A DNA stretch of 64,000 bases from Zoroaster sp. YZ-2022 (GCA_029582265.1 CM055837.1:11359926-11423925); one strand, 5' to 3'; numbered from the stretch's first letter, positions 33,861 to 45,539 are shown. Notes: generated by a model from the sequence alone, not told the origin. Numbers and translations are program-made.

Positions 33861-36635
33861 ATTAGGTGTTTGTCCTTTGGACGAATACAGAGCTGTTACG
33901 CTAATTACGTTGTGGTGGAATTAAATACTGTATCATCACAGCTTTATCATTACACATTTTTGGCCCCTGAGGTGAGGTGTGTGCATGTCTTGTACAATAC
34001 AATGACAATTCGATCAAGTGTTATAATATTTAAATGTTTGGTTCAGTTTTTAAAACAATACTTATAGGGAAGAGACAACACAATGTAATTTGAAGGATAA
34101 CTGTAAAATAAAAAGAAAGAAACAATACTGAAATGATCTTCTGATTGCTACATGTATGTATTTATGTGTCATTAACTGTTGAAAATACATTTTCATAAAT
34201 AGTCATGTTAATAGTCATGTTTAAAGGTGGCAATATCTTCACGATCAACAGGGCATGGAATCAGAGTTCAAGTTCTAGTTTAACTCATTGACTGAAAATA
34301 ATACTCACATGATAAGGTCATATTCGCGTTGCTGCTGCATAAATGAGCCAGTAATTTTCAGTCACTATGTTCGTCTTAAACTAGGACACCATTCCATGGC
34401 CCGTTTGTAGAAAGTCTGCTCTGATCGTGACAATACTGTCTGTTTAACCAATTGTGTTTATGGGATTGATGGTCAGTACTATCCCAATGCGAGCATACAA
34501 ATAAATAGGAACTTTAATTGGGTGATCTGGCATGAAGATTGGGGGGGGGGGTATGTTTATATAGCCCAACTGCCAGTGATTCACTGTCGGCAATATACAT
34601 TTTACTAGATCACCAACAGATATTGCTTAATAATTACATTTGTGAGGATGTTTGGGTGCAGTCAAAAAAATAATAAGAATTCCTCAGTACTATTTTGTTC
34701 TAACATGTTAAAGAAATTCCTAGAAAGACCTAGATGTGTCTTGAGGTCCTGAAAAAACAATTCCTTGAGGGTAAAGACTGCCACAGATAGGATAAGTCCA
34801 TATAAAATAATTTGAATAATACGTTAACTCCTTTGATGAATGGATGAACTTCAAATGCTGGCCATTGGATCACAAAGTTACACAGACTCTAACACACCTT
34901 GTAGCAGTAGCACAAATGAATATTGTTGATCTGAAATATAAACGAATCATGTAAAAACAATATTAAATGTTTTCAAAGAGGGACGAAGAATAATGGGTCA
35001 TGCTAACAAAACACACATAACTTAGAATGCCCTTATTATCAGGATGATGGATTGATGTAACTTCAGAAAAATGATCCCTTCAGAACAATGCCTTTAAGTT
35101 AGGTTTTACAATGGAATATAACCACATGTGACGTCTTCCTTCCTCCATGATGTGACTGTTTCATTATCTCAATAAAGGTGCTGATATTTGTTTCTGGTCT
35201 ACTTTAGTGAGAACATTTAGTATAAAGTAAACTGCAATGCAGCCATCACCACACAGTACATAAGTACTACTAGTATTATGAGGAACTACAGACACTATAG
35301 TGTAGCTAAATTAACTTGTACTTCTACCAACGCGTACTCCACTGGATGTCAACCCGTACGCATGCCAGTAAATATTCAGTAATAAATATTTTTCCGGGTT
35401 GAGTTGACCAAAATAAGTGTGAATTGGTAGAAGTACGAGCACGCATAAAATTATACTAAAACGAACATACATCTATAACAAATGTGAAAGTTTACGTACA
35501 TTCAAACGAAACCAAGTAATGAAGACCACTCCATTAATTGTGCACGGATTCTCAAATGATCTCTGTTAACGTAAGACGTTAAACCATACCATCATGTAGC
35601 CTACAAACTGAAGATTGTTGATGACTTGAACAGTTTACGATACTGCATTTGGATGTGGTGTCAACGCTGTCTCGGGGTGCTGTAGGCTGGAACTTAGTCT
35701 GAGCCATGATGTATTGAGTCAACATGCTGTAAAAATAATAGTTTTATAAGTACATGGACCAAGAATAAAGTATTTAAAATTTCAGAAAATTTCTAAATTA
35801 TAATATGAATGGGGAAAACAGTGTATAATTTTGGAGTAGCTTGGACCATTGAAATTGAAAAGGGCATTGGTTGTTTTCAAAATTGTACACAATTATTCTT
35901 GACAATGTGTAATAAATTAAAGAAATGTTCTTGCATGAAACTCACCAAAAGAGAAAGGTATTTAAGGAAATTGCCGAGTCTCATAATTTCATGTGAGAGA
36001 TGTCTGAGAGAGGCCTCCCCAGGGAGCAGGACTAACAACTTATACAAGTACATGTATTGTGTCATGAATATTGTGCATTTTTCCTGTAAAATAATTGTCT
36101 ATGTAAGTTGATTTGTATCTAAGAAGGGTAAAAAATTATGGGAAAGTGCAGTAAATAATCACTACTTGACATTAATTTGTGCACAAACTGAAGATTTTTG
36201 GAGAAAACATAAAAATTACAAAATATGGCATAAAATTTCAACTGAAAAATTGCCATAACCTTAACAACTGAATTTTCCTATCCTTATTTACATTCTATTT
36301 CTAAATACATTTTAGTGACATCTGTTCATATTTTGTTAGAAAAGAGGGGAGTTGTTTACTGTCCAAAGTATGTTCACATCAGTCATAACTAACGTTAACG
36401 TTAAATAACGGTTAAGTTAAACAGGCACAATGCAACTACATTAACGTTACCACTACCATAAAAACACGAAGATAAATACAGGAAATCCTCTTAACAATTA
36501 AATTCAAGATACCTACCCTTTATGACTATGAATGTTGGCGATCCATTTTTACACTCCCTCAATTTCATAGAAAGAATTTGTGCACCACACGCAAACACCG
36601 TTGATTGTAATTTGTATTGTACATGTGCACGTACG

Positions 36636-36765
36636 GGTACGAGTTGGTTGGAGTACGAGCTGGTTGGAGTACGAGTTTGTCGGAGTACGAGTTGGTTGAA
36701 GTACGAGTTGGTACATGGCTGGAGTACGAGTTGGTACATGGCTGGAGTACGAGTTGGCACGAGAT
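36636..36765 (+). repeat. Minisatellite GGAGTACGAGTTGGTT
   Basis: Seven to eight imperfect ~16-bp units. In composite copy 1 the same place (32805-32845) has only two to three units, so the array has expanded or contracted between copies. Confidence 0.8.
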
Positions 36766-37426
36766 CAGTAATATCACATATTTCACACTCTTATTTTCAT
36801 AAAAATACAATTTCTTTCTGAGTAAATCAGGAAATAGAACCGTAGCACTAGCACTCACTAAAAAGTAAAATGTTCGATGGTTGTACTATTGTAAAATATT
36901 TCAGTATCTGTTTCTTCCGATTGAGGGCGACATACAGTATTAGCGTTCCGCCGGCGGCCGGACTGTTTTATATGCCCCGCCCACTCGATTGAGTATTGCG
37001 GACGTATTGGAAATAACAGATTGCGCGTCAATCTTCACGAAAAGTGTGTTTCTTTTTTTACAAAAATGTCGTGTTTTCAGTACAAATAAATATCAAACTC
37101 AAACATATCCTCGTCTCTAATGTCACATATTTCACACTCTTTACACTCATGATAAACTACATATTTTTCCCCGACTAAATCAGTAATTTTATTGATTTTT
37201 CAGAGCCCTTGATATGATTTTTTTAATGATTAAACTTTGAATTGTCGTAATTCGATATCTGATTACCTAATCATGACCTCACAAATTCTGTTTCATCTAC
37301 GTGTTAAGTTCTAAGTATATGCCAAGTTTCAAGTTCATGTGAAGTTTGAAAGTATGTGTTTTTTGTAGACAGTCTATCCGGAGAAGAAGGAGAAGAAAAA
37401 AAAAAAAAAAAAGCGAACAAAAACAA

Positions 37427-37590
37427 TAGGTGCTCGCGCTGTAGCTCGAACACCTAACAATAGGTGTTTCGGGTACATACCCGAACACCTAAAAAAAAAA
37501 AAACCGAACAAAAACAATAGGTGTTTCGGGTACATACCCGAACACCTAAAAAACTAGATATAAGTTTTTGTCACAACAAAAACAAGGTGT
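37427..37590 (+). repeat. Hairpin array, three units plus end hairpin
   Basis: The first hairpin has inner CGCGCTGTAGCTCG; the next two have CGGGTACATACCCG. The array is closed by GTTTTTGTCACAACAAAAAC near 37565-37585, then GGTGTTCG. Confidence 0.85.
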
Positions 37591-37714
37591 TCGGTTGAAG
37601 TTAAAATGGTTACGTCATCAATTCGAAGTGTTGGAGAAGTTAAATGTTAACGTCTGTTGAAGTTCTCGCGAGAAGTTTATTTGAATACAATACAATACTG
37701 AATTTAGAAATTAT

Positions 37715-38610
37715 TTTAATATTAAACTTTGACTTCCGGTTTGGACAGGAAGTAAAGGTCAAATTGGGGTCATGTTTTTGTAAATACTTTTGACAATTAA
37801 CTATCTGTACAATGGTGCAAAAACTGTGAATTTACCTCTTGTGGTTGTTGAGATATGATTTTTTTAAATATTAAAATTTGACTTCCGGTTTGGACAGGAA
37901 GTAAGGTCAAATTGGGGTCACCTTTTTGTAAATATTTTTTGACAATTAACAATCGATACAATGGTGCAAAAACTGTGAATTTACCTGTTGTGGTTGTTGA
38001 GATATGATTTTTTGAAATATTAAACTTTGACTTCCGGTTTGGACAGGAAGTAAGGTCAAATTGGGGTCACCTTTGTGTAAATATTTTTTGACAATTAACA
38101 ATCTGTACAATGGTGCAAAAACTGTGAATTTACCTGTTGTGGTTGTTGAGATATGATTTTTTTAAATATTAAACTTTGACTTCCGGTTTGGACAGGAAGT
38201 AAGGTCAAATTGGGGTCACCTTTGTGTAAATATTTTTTGACAATTAACAATCTGTACAATGGTGCAAAAACTGTGAATTTACCTGTTGTGGTTGTTGAGA
38301 TATGATTTTTTAAATTATTAAACTTTGACTTCCGGTTTGGACAGGAAGTAAGGTCAAATTGGGGTCACCTTTGTGTAAATATTTTTTTTACAATTAACAA
38401 TCTGTACAATGGTGTAAAAACTGTGAATTTACCTGTTGTGGTTGTTGAGATATGATTTTTTTACATATTAAACTTTCACTTCCGGTTTGGACAGGAAGTA
38501 AGGTCAAATTGGGGTCACCTTTTTGTAAATATTTTTTGACAATTAAGGATCTGTACAATGCTACAAAAATTTTGAATTTCCCTCTTGTGGTTGTTGAGAT
38601 ATGATTTTAT
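37715..38610 (+). repeat. 149-bp tandem unit array, six units
   Basis: CTTCCGG falls at 37733, 37882, 38031, 38180, 38329 and 38479, a spacing of 149,149,149,149,150. Units are nearly identical. This is the most regular array of the window. Confidence 0.95.
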
Positions 38611-38764
38611 CATGACGTCACAAATTTTGTTTCATCTACGTGTTAAGTTCTAAGTATATACCAAGTTTCAAGTTCATGTGAAGTTTGCAAGTATGTGTTT
38701 TTTTGTAGACAATCGATGGGGAGAAGAAGAAGGAGAAGAAAAAAAAGAAAAAAACAAAAAACAA

Positions 38765-39329
38765 TAGGTGTTTCGGGTACATACCCGAACACCTAAAAAA
38801 AAAAAAAACCGAACAAAAAAAACAAAAAAAACGAACAAAAACAATAGGTGTTTCGGGCACATACCCGAACACCTAAAAAAAAATAAAACCGGTCAAAAAC
38901 AATAGGTGTTTCGGGTACATACCCGAACACCTAAAAACCGAACAAAAACAATAGGTGTTTCGGGTACATACCCGAACACCTAAAAAAAACGAACAAAAAC
39001 AATAGGTGTTTCGGGTGCATACCCGAACACCTAAAAAACAGTACAAAAACAATAGGTGTTCGCGCTACGCGCTCGAACACCAAAAACAGCAAAAACAATA
39101 GGTGTTCGCGCTGCGCGCTCGAACACCTAAAAAACAGTACAAAAACAATAGGTGTTCGCGCTGCGCGCTCGAACACCTAAACAGTACAAAAACAATAGGT
39201 GTTCGCGCTGCGCGCTCGAACACCTAAAAAAAACCGTACAAAAACAATAGGTGTTTCGGGCACATGCCTGAACACCTAAAAAAACAGTACAAAAACAATA
39301 GGTGTTCGCGCTGCGCGCTCGAACACCTA
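38765..39329 (+). repeat. Hairpin array, eleven units, forward orientation
   Basis: Eleven hairpins share the outer stem TAGGTGTT / AACACCTA. Inner sequences are of two classes: CGGGTACATACCCG-like (units 1-5 and 10) and CGCGCTGCGCGCTCG-like (units 6-9 and 11). Spacers are A-runs with CGAACAAAAACAA or AGTACAAAAACAA. Confidence 0.95.
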
Positions 39330-39375
39330 ATAATAGCAAGAACCTGTCACCAGTATGGTAATACCTGCACTTAAT

Positions 39376-39660
39376 TAGGTGTTCGAGCGCGCAGCGCGAA
39401 CACCTATTGTTAGGTCTTCGAGCGCGCAGCGCGAACACCTATTGTTTTTGTACTGTTTTGAGGTGTTCGGGTATGTACCCGAAACACCTATTGTTTTTGT
39501 TCGGTTTTTTAGGTGTTCGGGTATGTGCCCGAAACACCTCTTATTTTTGTTCGTTTTTTTTTTAGGTGTTCGGGTATATGCCCGAAACACCTCTTGTTTT
39601 TGTTCGGTTTTAAAAAAAAAAAAATTATTAGGTGTTCGAGAGCGCAGCGCGAACACCTAT
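39376..39660 (-). repeat. Hairpin array, six units, reverse orientation
   Basis: Six hairpins of the same family but with the spacer reading TTGTTTTTGTACTG or TTGTTTTTGTTCGG, i.e. the array is inverted relative to 38765-39329. The 46-bp centre between the arrays has no repeat. Confidence 0.95.
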
Positions 39661-39679
39661 TGTTTTTGTACTTTTTTTT

Positions 39680-39860
39680 TTTTTTTTTTGTACTTCTTTT
39701 TCTCAGTGGCGACTGTCCGGCAACAAAGGCATCCTTGCTGAGCATTTACAGCCTTCAAACTTAACACATGAACAGAACATAACAAGCTGACGAAACCGTT
39801 TTCTGTGACGTCATGATTACGTCATCAGGTGTCGAATTACGCTAAAAAGTAAAATATTTA
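39680..39860 (-). repeat. Family A end module (inverted)
   Basis: Reads CAGTGGCGACTGTCCGGCAA, AGCCTTCAAACTTAACACAT and TGACGTCATGATTACGTCAT. The same module occurs at 45058-45200, 51500-51600, 55905-56010 and 62300-62465, always beside a hairpin array or its end hairpin. Confidence 0.75.
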
Positions 39861-39957
39861 AAACGTTTCATTTACGTTGCATGAAAGAATCAAAGTTCGT
39901 ATAGCGCCGCAAGGCGCAATACGAGGCGCTAGTCTGGGCTATGGGCATACGAAACAT

Positions 39958-40048
39958 GATATCGATTGTACATGTAGATCCATTGTAACCAAATATCGTG
40001 TAGTACACGATATTTGGTTACAATGGAGCTGCATGTACAATCGATATC
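39958..40048. repeat. 91-bp near-perfect hairpin
   Basis: GATATCGATTGTACATG at the left is inverted at the right end. The arms are about 45 bp with two mismatches and almost no loop (centre GTGTAGTACAC). Confidence 0.9.
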
Positions 40049-40109
40049 GACGCTGTTTGCGTGTGTGTGGTGCCCATGGCCCAGACGTCATTTTTTTAGG
40101 CTGTAAAAA

Positions 40110-40740
40110 TGGATAAACTTACATAGACAATTATTTAACAGGAAAAATGCACAATATTCATAACACAATACATGTACTTGTAGGTCCTGCTCCCCGAGGC
40201 CTCTCTCAGACATCACTCACATCACAATCACATGAAATTATATGAGTATACGAGACTCTGCAATTTCCTTAAATACCTTTCTCTTTTGATGAGAGTTTCG
40301 TGCGAGAACAGTTCTTTAATTTATTACACATTGTCAAGAATAATTGTGTGCAATTTTGAAAACAAACCAATGCCCTTTTCAATTTCAATGGTCCAGCTAC
40401 TCTAAAATTATACACTATTTTCCCCATTCCCATAAATTAGAACTTCTCTGAATTTTCAAATACTTTATTCTTGGTCCATGTACTAACAGCAGGTTCACTG
40501 TGACATATTATTTTCCTCATTCACATAAATTAGAACTTCTCAGAAATTTCAAATACTTTATTCCATGTACTTCCATAAAACTTAACTATTATTTTTTACA
40601 GCATGTTGACTCCGATGTATCATGTCTCAGACTGAGTTCCAGCCAACAGTACCCCAACACGGCGTTGACACCACATCCAAATGCAGTATCGTAACTGTTC
40701 AAGTCATCAACAATCTTGGTATGGTTTAACGTCTTATGTT
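40110..40740 (-). repeat. Inverted copy of composite-block segment 35575-36115
   Basis: Reads in reverse the CTACAAACTGAAGATTG-to-TTGTCTATGTAAG segment of the composite blocks, with small indels and a partial internal duplication near 40440-40560. Confidence 0.75.
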
Positions 40741-40759
40741 AACAGATCGTTTGAGAAGG

Positions 40760-41890
40760 GGTCTTCATACCAATGATGAACATTTCATTTAGTTTTAATG
40801 GTTGTTTATTACAAAAAATAAGGTTTAGTATAATTTGTTATTATTTTTTGCTATAGCAGTACTGGCATTTCAGTCCAAGAGAAGGGGTGTATCTGATAAC
40901 CACCTTTCCAATCCATGTCAGTTAAACAACGTTTATTTAAATCTAAGCCCTTACTCCTATTTTCAATCTTAAATCTTTTTTTAGAAAGGACAGAAACATC
41001 TTGCAACTTCAGCTATGCAGAATTGATGCTGGATGTGATTTTCGACATAATGAAGCACCAGTCGTCAGTCAATGGAATTGGTAATTTGGGTCCCCTTATA
41101 CTTTTATTGCTTGTTTGCCCCTCCCCTTCCCTAGTTCTTGGATTCTATAGTGCTGCAATGATAGACCAAAGAATTTTAGAAAAAAACCCAAATGTGTTGG
41201 TTCATCACCAGTGGCAGTACATGCCATCACCAAAAACTTGGGGGAGGGGGCAGACATTTTATTCTAAAATTACCGATTCCAATGACAACCCCTGAATGTC
41301 ACCCATTCTGAACTGTCACTAAATCGTACATACAGAGCGTACATTTATTATAAATGCAGGTTGATTCTGTTTTCTTATCAACAAAGGATCATGGTTGGGT
41401 TCATTTACACTGAAGTCATTTCACTTGTTACATGTGTAAGACCATGTACACTCATTTCTAGATTGTTTACAATTAGTTTAAACAGGTCAACAAAGTGGTT
41501 TCAATTGTGGGGGAGGGAAGTGTGTAACCACAACAGTCAAGTTATGAAACCCAACAGCCAGTTAAAATAAATATGTATTTCATTGCTTTATTAGCAATTT
41601 ACAAGCATCCGTACAACTCTTTGATTATTTCAATGTCTAACAATTTATGTACAAAATGGCATCTGATCTTTACAGACATTTTGCCAATCATGTGTACAAC
41701 CTTGAAAAGTTAAAAATCAATGTATAATTTGTTTTCAAATTTTATAAATAATTTTTTAATTATTTGCGGTATAGGTGAAAACAAAGACAGTTTATAAGCA
41801 TGTCACAATAAGGAGATGCTTGATTACAGTGTCACTATCATTGTCAATTTATCATTATATTTTTGTTATAAACTTAACCTGAAAGTGAAG
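40760..41890 (+). repeat. Copy of the palindrome-centre segment
   Basis: Direct copy of 52728-53725 (start ACCAATGATGAACATTTC), longer because the centre copy has many small deletions. Confidence 0.75.
40985..41080 (+). CDS. Candidate internal exon of a PIF/Harbinger-like gene
   Basis: An open 96-bp stretch flanked by TCTTTTTTTAG (acceptor) and ATTG|GTAATT (weak donor). Entered in phase 1 it reads ETSCNFSYAELMLDVIFDIM, a helical pattern like the second helix of the N-terminal region of Harbinger nucleases. The phase fits the donor of the exon at 52087-52278, but that exon lies downstream here. A damaged copy at about 52930-53020 has the right order. So this is probably a copy of an exon moved by duplication. 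Tentative. Confidence 0.25.
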
Positions 41891-44016
41891 TATATTATAA
41901 ATAAAGATTAAATTTATTTTTGTAAAAGACTTAATACCAAGAGATAAATACCAATGTTGGCTTCATTTAAATCTAAAATTGAAAGGTTTTTCCATAAACA
42001 AAGTGAAAATGGCATCCAATTATCAGATTTGATCCAGTGGATATATATTCTGTTTTCTTGTCAACAAAGGATCATGGTTGGGTTCATTTACACTGAAGTC
42101 ATTTCACTTGTTACATGTGTAAGACCATGTACAGTCATTTCTAGATTGGCTACAAGTACATGTAGGTTAAACAGGTCAACAAAGTGGTTTCAATTGATTG
42201 TGGGGGAGGGAAGTGTGTAACCACAAAAGTCAAGTCATGAAACCCAACAGACAGTTAAAATAAATATGTATTTCATTGCTTTATTAGCAATTTACAAGCA
42301 CCCATACAACTCTTTGATTATTTCAATGTCTAACAATTTATGTACAAAATGGCATCTGATCTTTAGGTTGTAATTCTGTAGTATGGATGCAGCTACAGAC
42401 ATTTTGCCAATCATGTGTACAACCTTGAAAATGTAAAAATCAATGTAGAATTTGTTTTCAAATTTTATACATTATTTTTTTAATTATTTGCAGTATAGGT
42501 GAAAACAAAGACAGTTTATAAGCATGTCACAATAAGGAGATGCTTGATTACAGTGTCACTATCATTGTCAATTTATCATTATATTTTTGTTATAAACTTA
42601 ACATGAAAGTGAAGTATATTATAAATAAAGATTACATTTATTTTTGTACAAGACTTAATACCAAGAGATAAATACCAATGTTGGCTTCATTTAAATCTAA
42701 AATTGAAAGGTTTTTCCATAAACAAAGTGAAAATGGCAATCAATTATCAGATTTGATCCAGTGGATATATATTCTGTTTTCTTGTCAACAAAGGATCATG
42801 GTTGGGTTCATTTACACTGAAGTCATTTCACTTGTTACATGTGTAAGACCATGTACACTCATTTCTAGATTGGTTACAAGTACATAATAATAATAATAAT
42901 AATAATGTATAGATTTATATAGCGCACGTATCCACCAACTAAGTGGCGCTCAAGGCGCATTATATTATTATCCCTGCTCATAAGGCTCATAAGGCTCATA
43001 AATCATTCCTGAAACCATCTCAGCTCCCTGGGGAGTATACAGCTCAATTGCTGCCATTTCTAGCGCATATAGAGCAAACCATCTCTGCCTTCACAGGTAC
43101 CCATTTAACCCCTGGGTGGAGAGAAGCAATTATGGTTAAGTGTCTTGCTCAAGGACACAGGTGTCACGGCCGGGGCTCGAACCTACACTCTGCTGCTGGC
43201 AACACCAGAACTTGAGTTCAGTGCGCTAGACCGCACGACAATCCACTTTACGTGCATTATACAACACACGGGACCTACGGCTTTACGTCCCATCCGAAGG
43301 ACGAAGCAATTATGGTTAAGTACCTTGCTCAAGGACACAAGTGTCACGACCGGGGCTCGAACCCACACCCTGCTGCTGGCAACACCAGAACTTGAGTTCG
43401 GTGCGCTAGACCGCTCGGCCACGACACTCCATGTAGGTACATGTAGGTTAAACAGGTCAACAAAGTGGTTTCAATTGATTGTGGGGGAGGGAAGTGTGTA
43501 ACCACAAAAGTCAAGTCATGAAACCCAACAGACAGTTAAAATAAATATGTATTTCATTGCTTTATTAGCAATTTACAAGCACCCATACAACTCTTTGATT
43601 ATTTCAATGTTCAACAATTTATGTACAAATGGCATCTGATCTTTACAGACATTTTGCCAATCATGTGTACAACCTTGAAAAGTTAAAATCAATGTATAAT
43701 TTGTTTTCAAATTTTATAAATAATTTTTAATTATTTGCAGGTATAGGTGAAAACAAAGACAGTTTATAAGCATGTCACAATAAGGAGATGCTTGATTACA
43801 GTGTCACTATCATTGTCAATTTATCATTATATTTTTGTTATAAACTTAACCTGAAAGTGAAGTATATTATAAATAAAGATTAAATTTATTTTTGTACAAG
43901 ACTTAATACCAAGAGATAAATACCAATGTTGGCTTCATTTAAATCTAAAATTGAAAGGTATTTCCATAAACAAAGTGAAAAGGGCAACCAATTATCAGAT
44001 TTGATCCAGTGGATAT
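41368..44016 (+). repeat. Three tandem ~690-bp units
   Basis: TGTTTTCTTRTCAACAAAGG begins units at 41368, 42051 and 42775. The third unit is interrupted by a SINE (42886-43436). Without it the lengths are about 683, 724 and 690 bp. The second unit has an extra ~35 bp near 42365-42400. Confidence 0.9.
42886..43436 (-). mobile_element. Dimeric tRNA-Leu-derived SINE
   Basis: An insertion into the third tandem unit with GTACAT duplicated on both sides (42880-42885, 43437-43442). On the reverse strand it starts with a tRNA-like head (43428-43341) having box A TGGCCGAGCGGTCTAGCGC, anticodon-loop CTCAAGT (CAA, leucine), a long variable arm and box B GGTTCGAGCCC. A second, more worn head lies at 43242-43161. 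The body follows and the tail is an AATAAT repeat at 42886-42905. Confidence 0.85.
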
Positions 44017-45044
44017 AATTACATTTAATTTTGTTTGAATTGGGAATTATTTACTTTTGACAAAACTCTTCTGCGGGTGGCAGTGGAAGATGGAAAGCAC
44101 GGATGCAAGATTTCTTCCAACTTTATCATGTAGTAGTTATAAGCTTGTTTTCTAATGAAAGGCTAATTAGCTGAAGGAAAGGAAAGGGAAAATATTTATA
44201 TGGTCTTCCATGCTTCAGTGTCTTCAGTAACCCCCAACTCCCCAAACAATTTAACCTACACTTCCTGCTCTTTTGAATTTGCAGCCAATTTTAATCCAGT
44301 TACTATACATGTAGTGCCCTTCTATCCTCAATCAACTTTGTGACTTTATGCCCATAATAACGTTGAATAGGTTGATCTGGCTACCTACAACCCTGGCAAA
44401 CTATTTTCATATGAGTGATTTTAATGTTGATTTATCATCTAGCATGGTTTTTGAAAAGCATGTGTTGGGCTAGTGTCAATATTTAAAATAAAAAACATTG
44501 TGTTCCAAGTCACACTTGTTAATTTCTAATTTACTGCTTAAATCTCACAACATTTCAAAGTTCAACAGCCAATATCTCAAGAACTAAATGACCTATTAGA
44601 AAACAAAAAACACAATTGAATTCCTTACATTAATAGCTTGTAATTTTTGTGAAATGAGTTACCATAAATGCTTGCCAATGGTCCAATTAGTGGCACACGA
44701 AGTAACGATTTTTACAAATTTTAAAAGGTCATATCTCATAGCTTCAATTTAATGTACAAGTTGACAAATTTGTTATTTTTTCATAATCATGAGGAGGTCA
44801 TATATGACCTTCAAACCACCTAATGTGACCTTTACTTCCTGTCCAAACAGGAAGTTCAAATTCAACACATTCTAATGCAAAATTGATATGTCTTTTGAAT
44901 ATGAAATTGATATTGTTATTATAAAAGATGATAAACCCTTGCACAATATGATATTGACATCATCGATGATAATTTGATTGAACCGGAAGTGGACTCGAAC
45001 ACCGTGTGTTTGTTCTAACAAACACTTAAGCTCTAGTTTAATAC
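44017..45044. other. Non-coding; family A debris
   Basis: 44017-44530 is unique-looking. 44540-44830 repeats 49790-50000 (AGCCAATATCTCA, GTGGCACACGAAGTAACG). 44815-45030 carries TTTACTTCCTGTCCAAACAG and the end hairpin GTGTTTGTT/AACAAACAC at 45006-45025. Confidence 0.5.
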
Positions 45045-45539
45045 TTCTCCTTCTTCTCAGTGGCGCTTGTCCGGCAACAAAGGCATCCTTGCTAAGCATA
45101 TACAGCCTTCAAACTTAACACATAAACAGAACATATCAAGCAGACGAAACCGTTTGCTGTGACGTCATGATTACGTCATCAGGTGTCGAATTACGCTAAA
45201 TCAAAGTTTAATATTTCAAAAAATCATATCTCATGAACCACAAAAGATATTTTCACAATCTGTGCATCATCTGAAAGATCTTGAATTATGTGATCTTTCG
45301 TTTTTCGACGTGACCCCAATTTGACCTTTCCTTCCGGTCGAAACCGGAAGTTGAAATTTAAAAAATCATATCTCATGAACCATAGAAGATATTTTTACAA
45401 TCAAAGTTGCTGGCAATGAGATTGCTCGGAGATTGCCCTGTGTGGCATTTCACGCAATCCAGTGGCAATGAGTAGACCTACTAGACTGGCTTTCTACTTT
45501 GAGGCAATCTGTCGAGGCAATCTCCAATCACATTGCTTA

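Larger units (their letters stand above)
33231..37240 (+). repeat. Composite repeat block, copy 2
   Basis: Direct copy of 28443-33230. It lacks the element at 30411-31546, keeps only one remnant hairpin near 33420, and contains an extra 34660-35590 segment that also occurs in both arms of the giant palindrome (about 47500-48090 and 59180-59880). Confidence 0.75.

Noticed and set aside
38765..39660. Regularly spaced repeats that resemble a CRISPR array
   Set aside because: The spacers are not unique (they are themselves repeats), the repeats are hairpin-forming and vary inside, the setting is eukaryotic and there are no cas genes.
41954..42887. Repeated ~70-90 codon frames starting MLASFKSKIERFFHKQ
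   Set aside because: They repeat because the ~690-bp unit is triplicated. The frame differs in length between units and shows no domain.
43341..43428. A functional tRNA-Leu gene
   Set aside because: Acceptor-stem pairing is poor, the sequence is followed by a second head and a SINE body, and it is inserted with a short target duplication. The same goes for 54966-55052 and 55151-55238.
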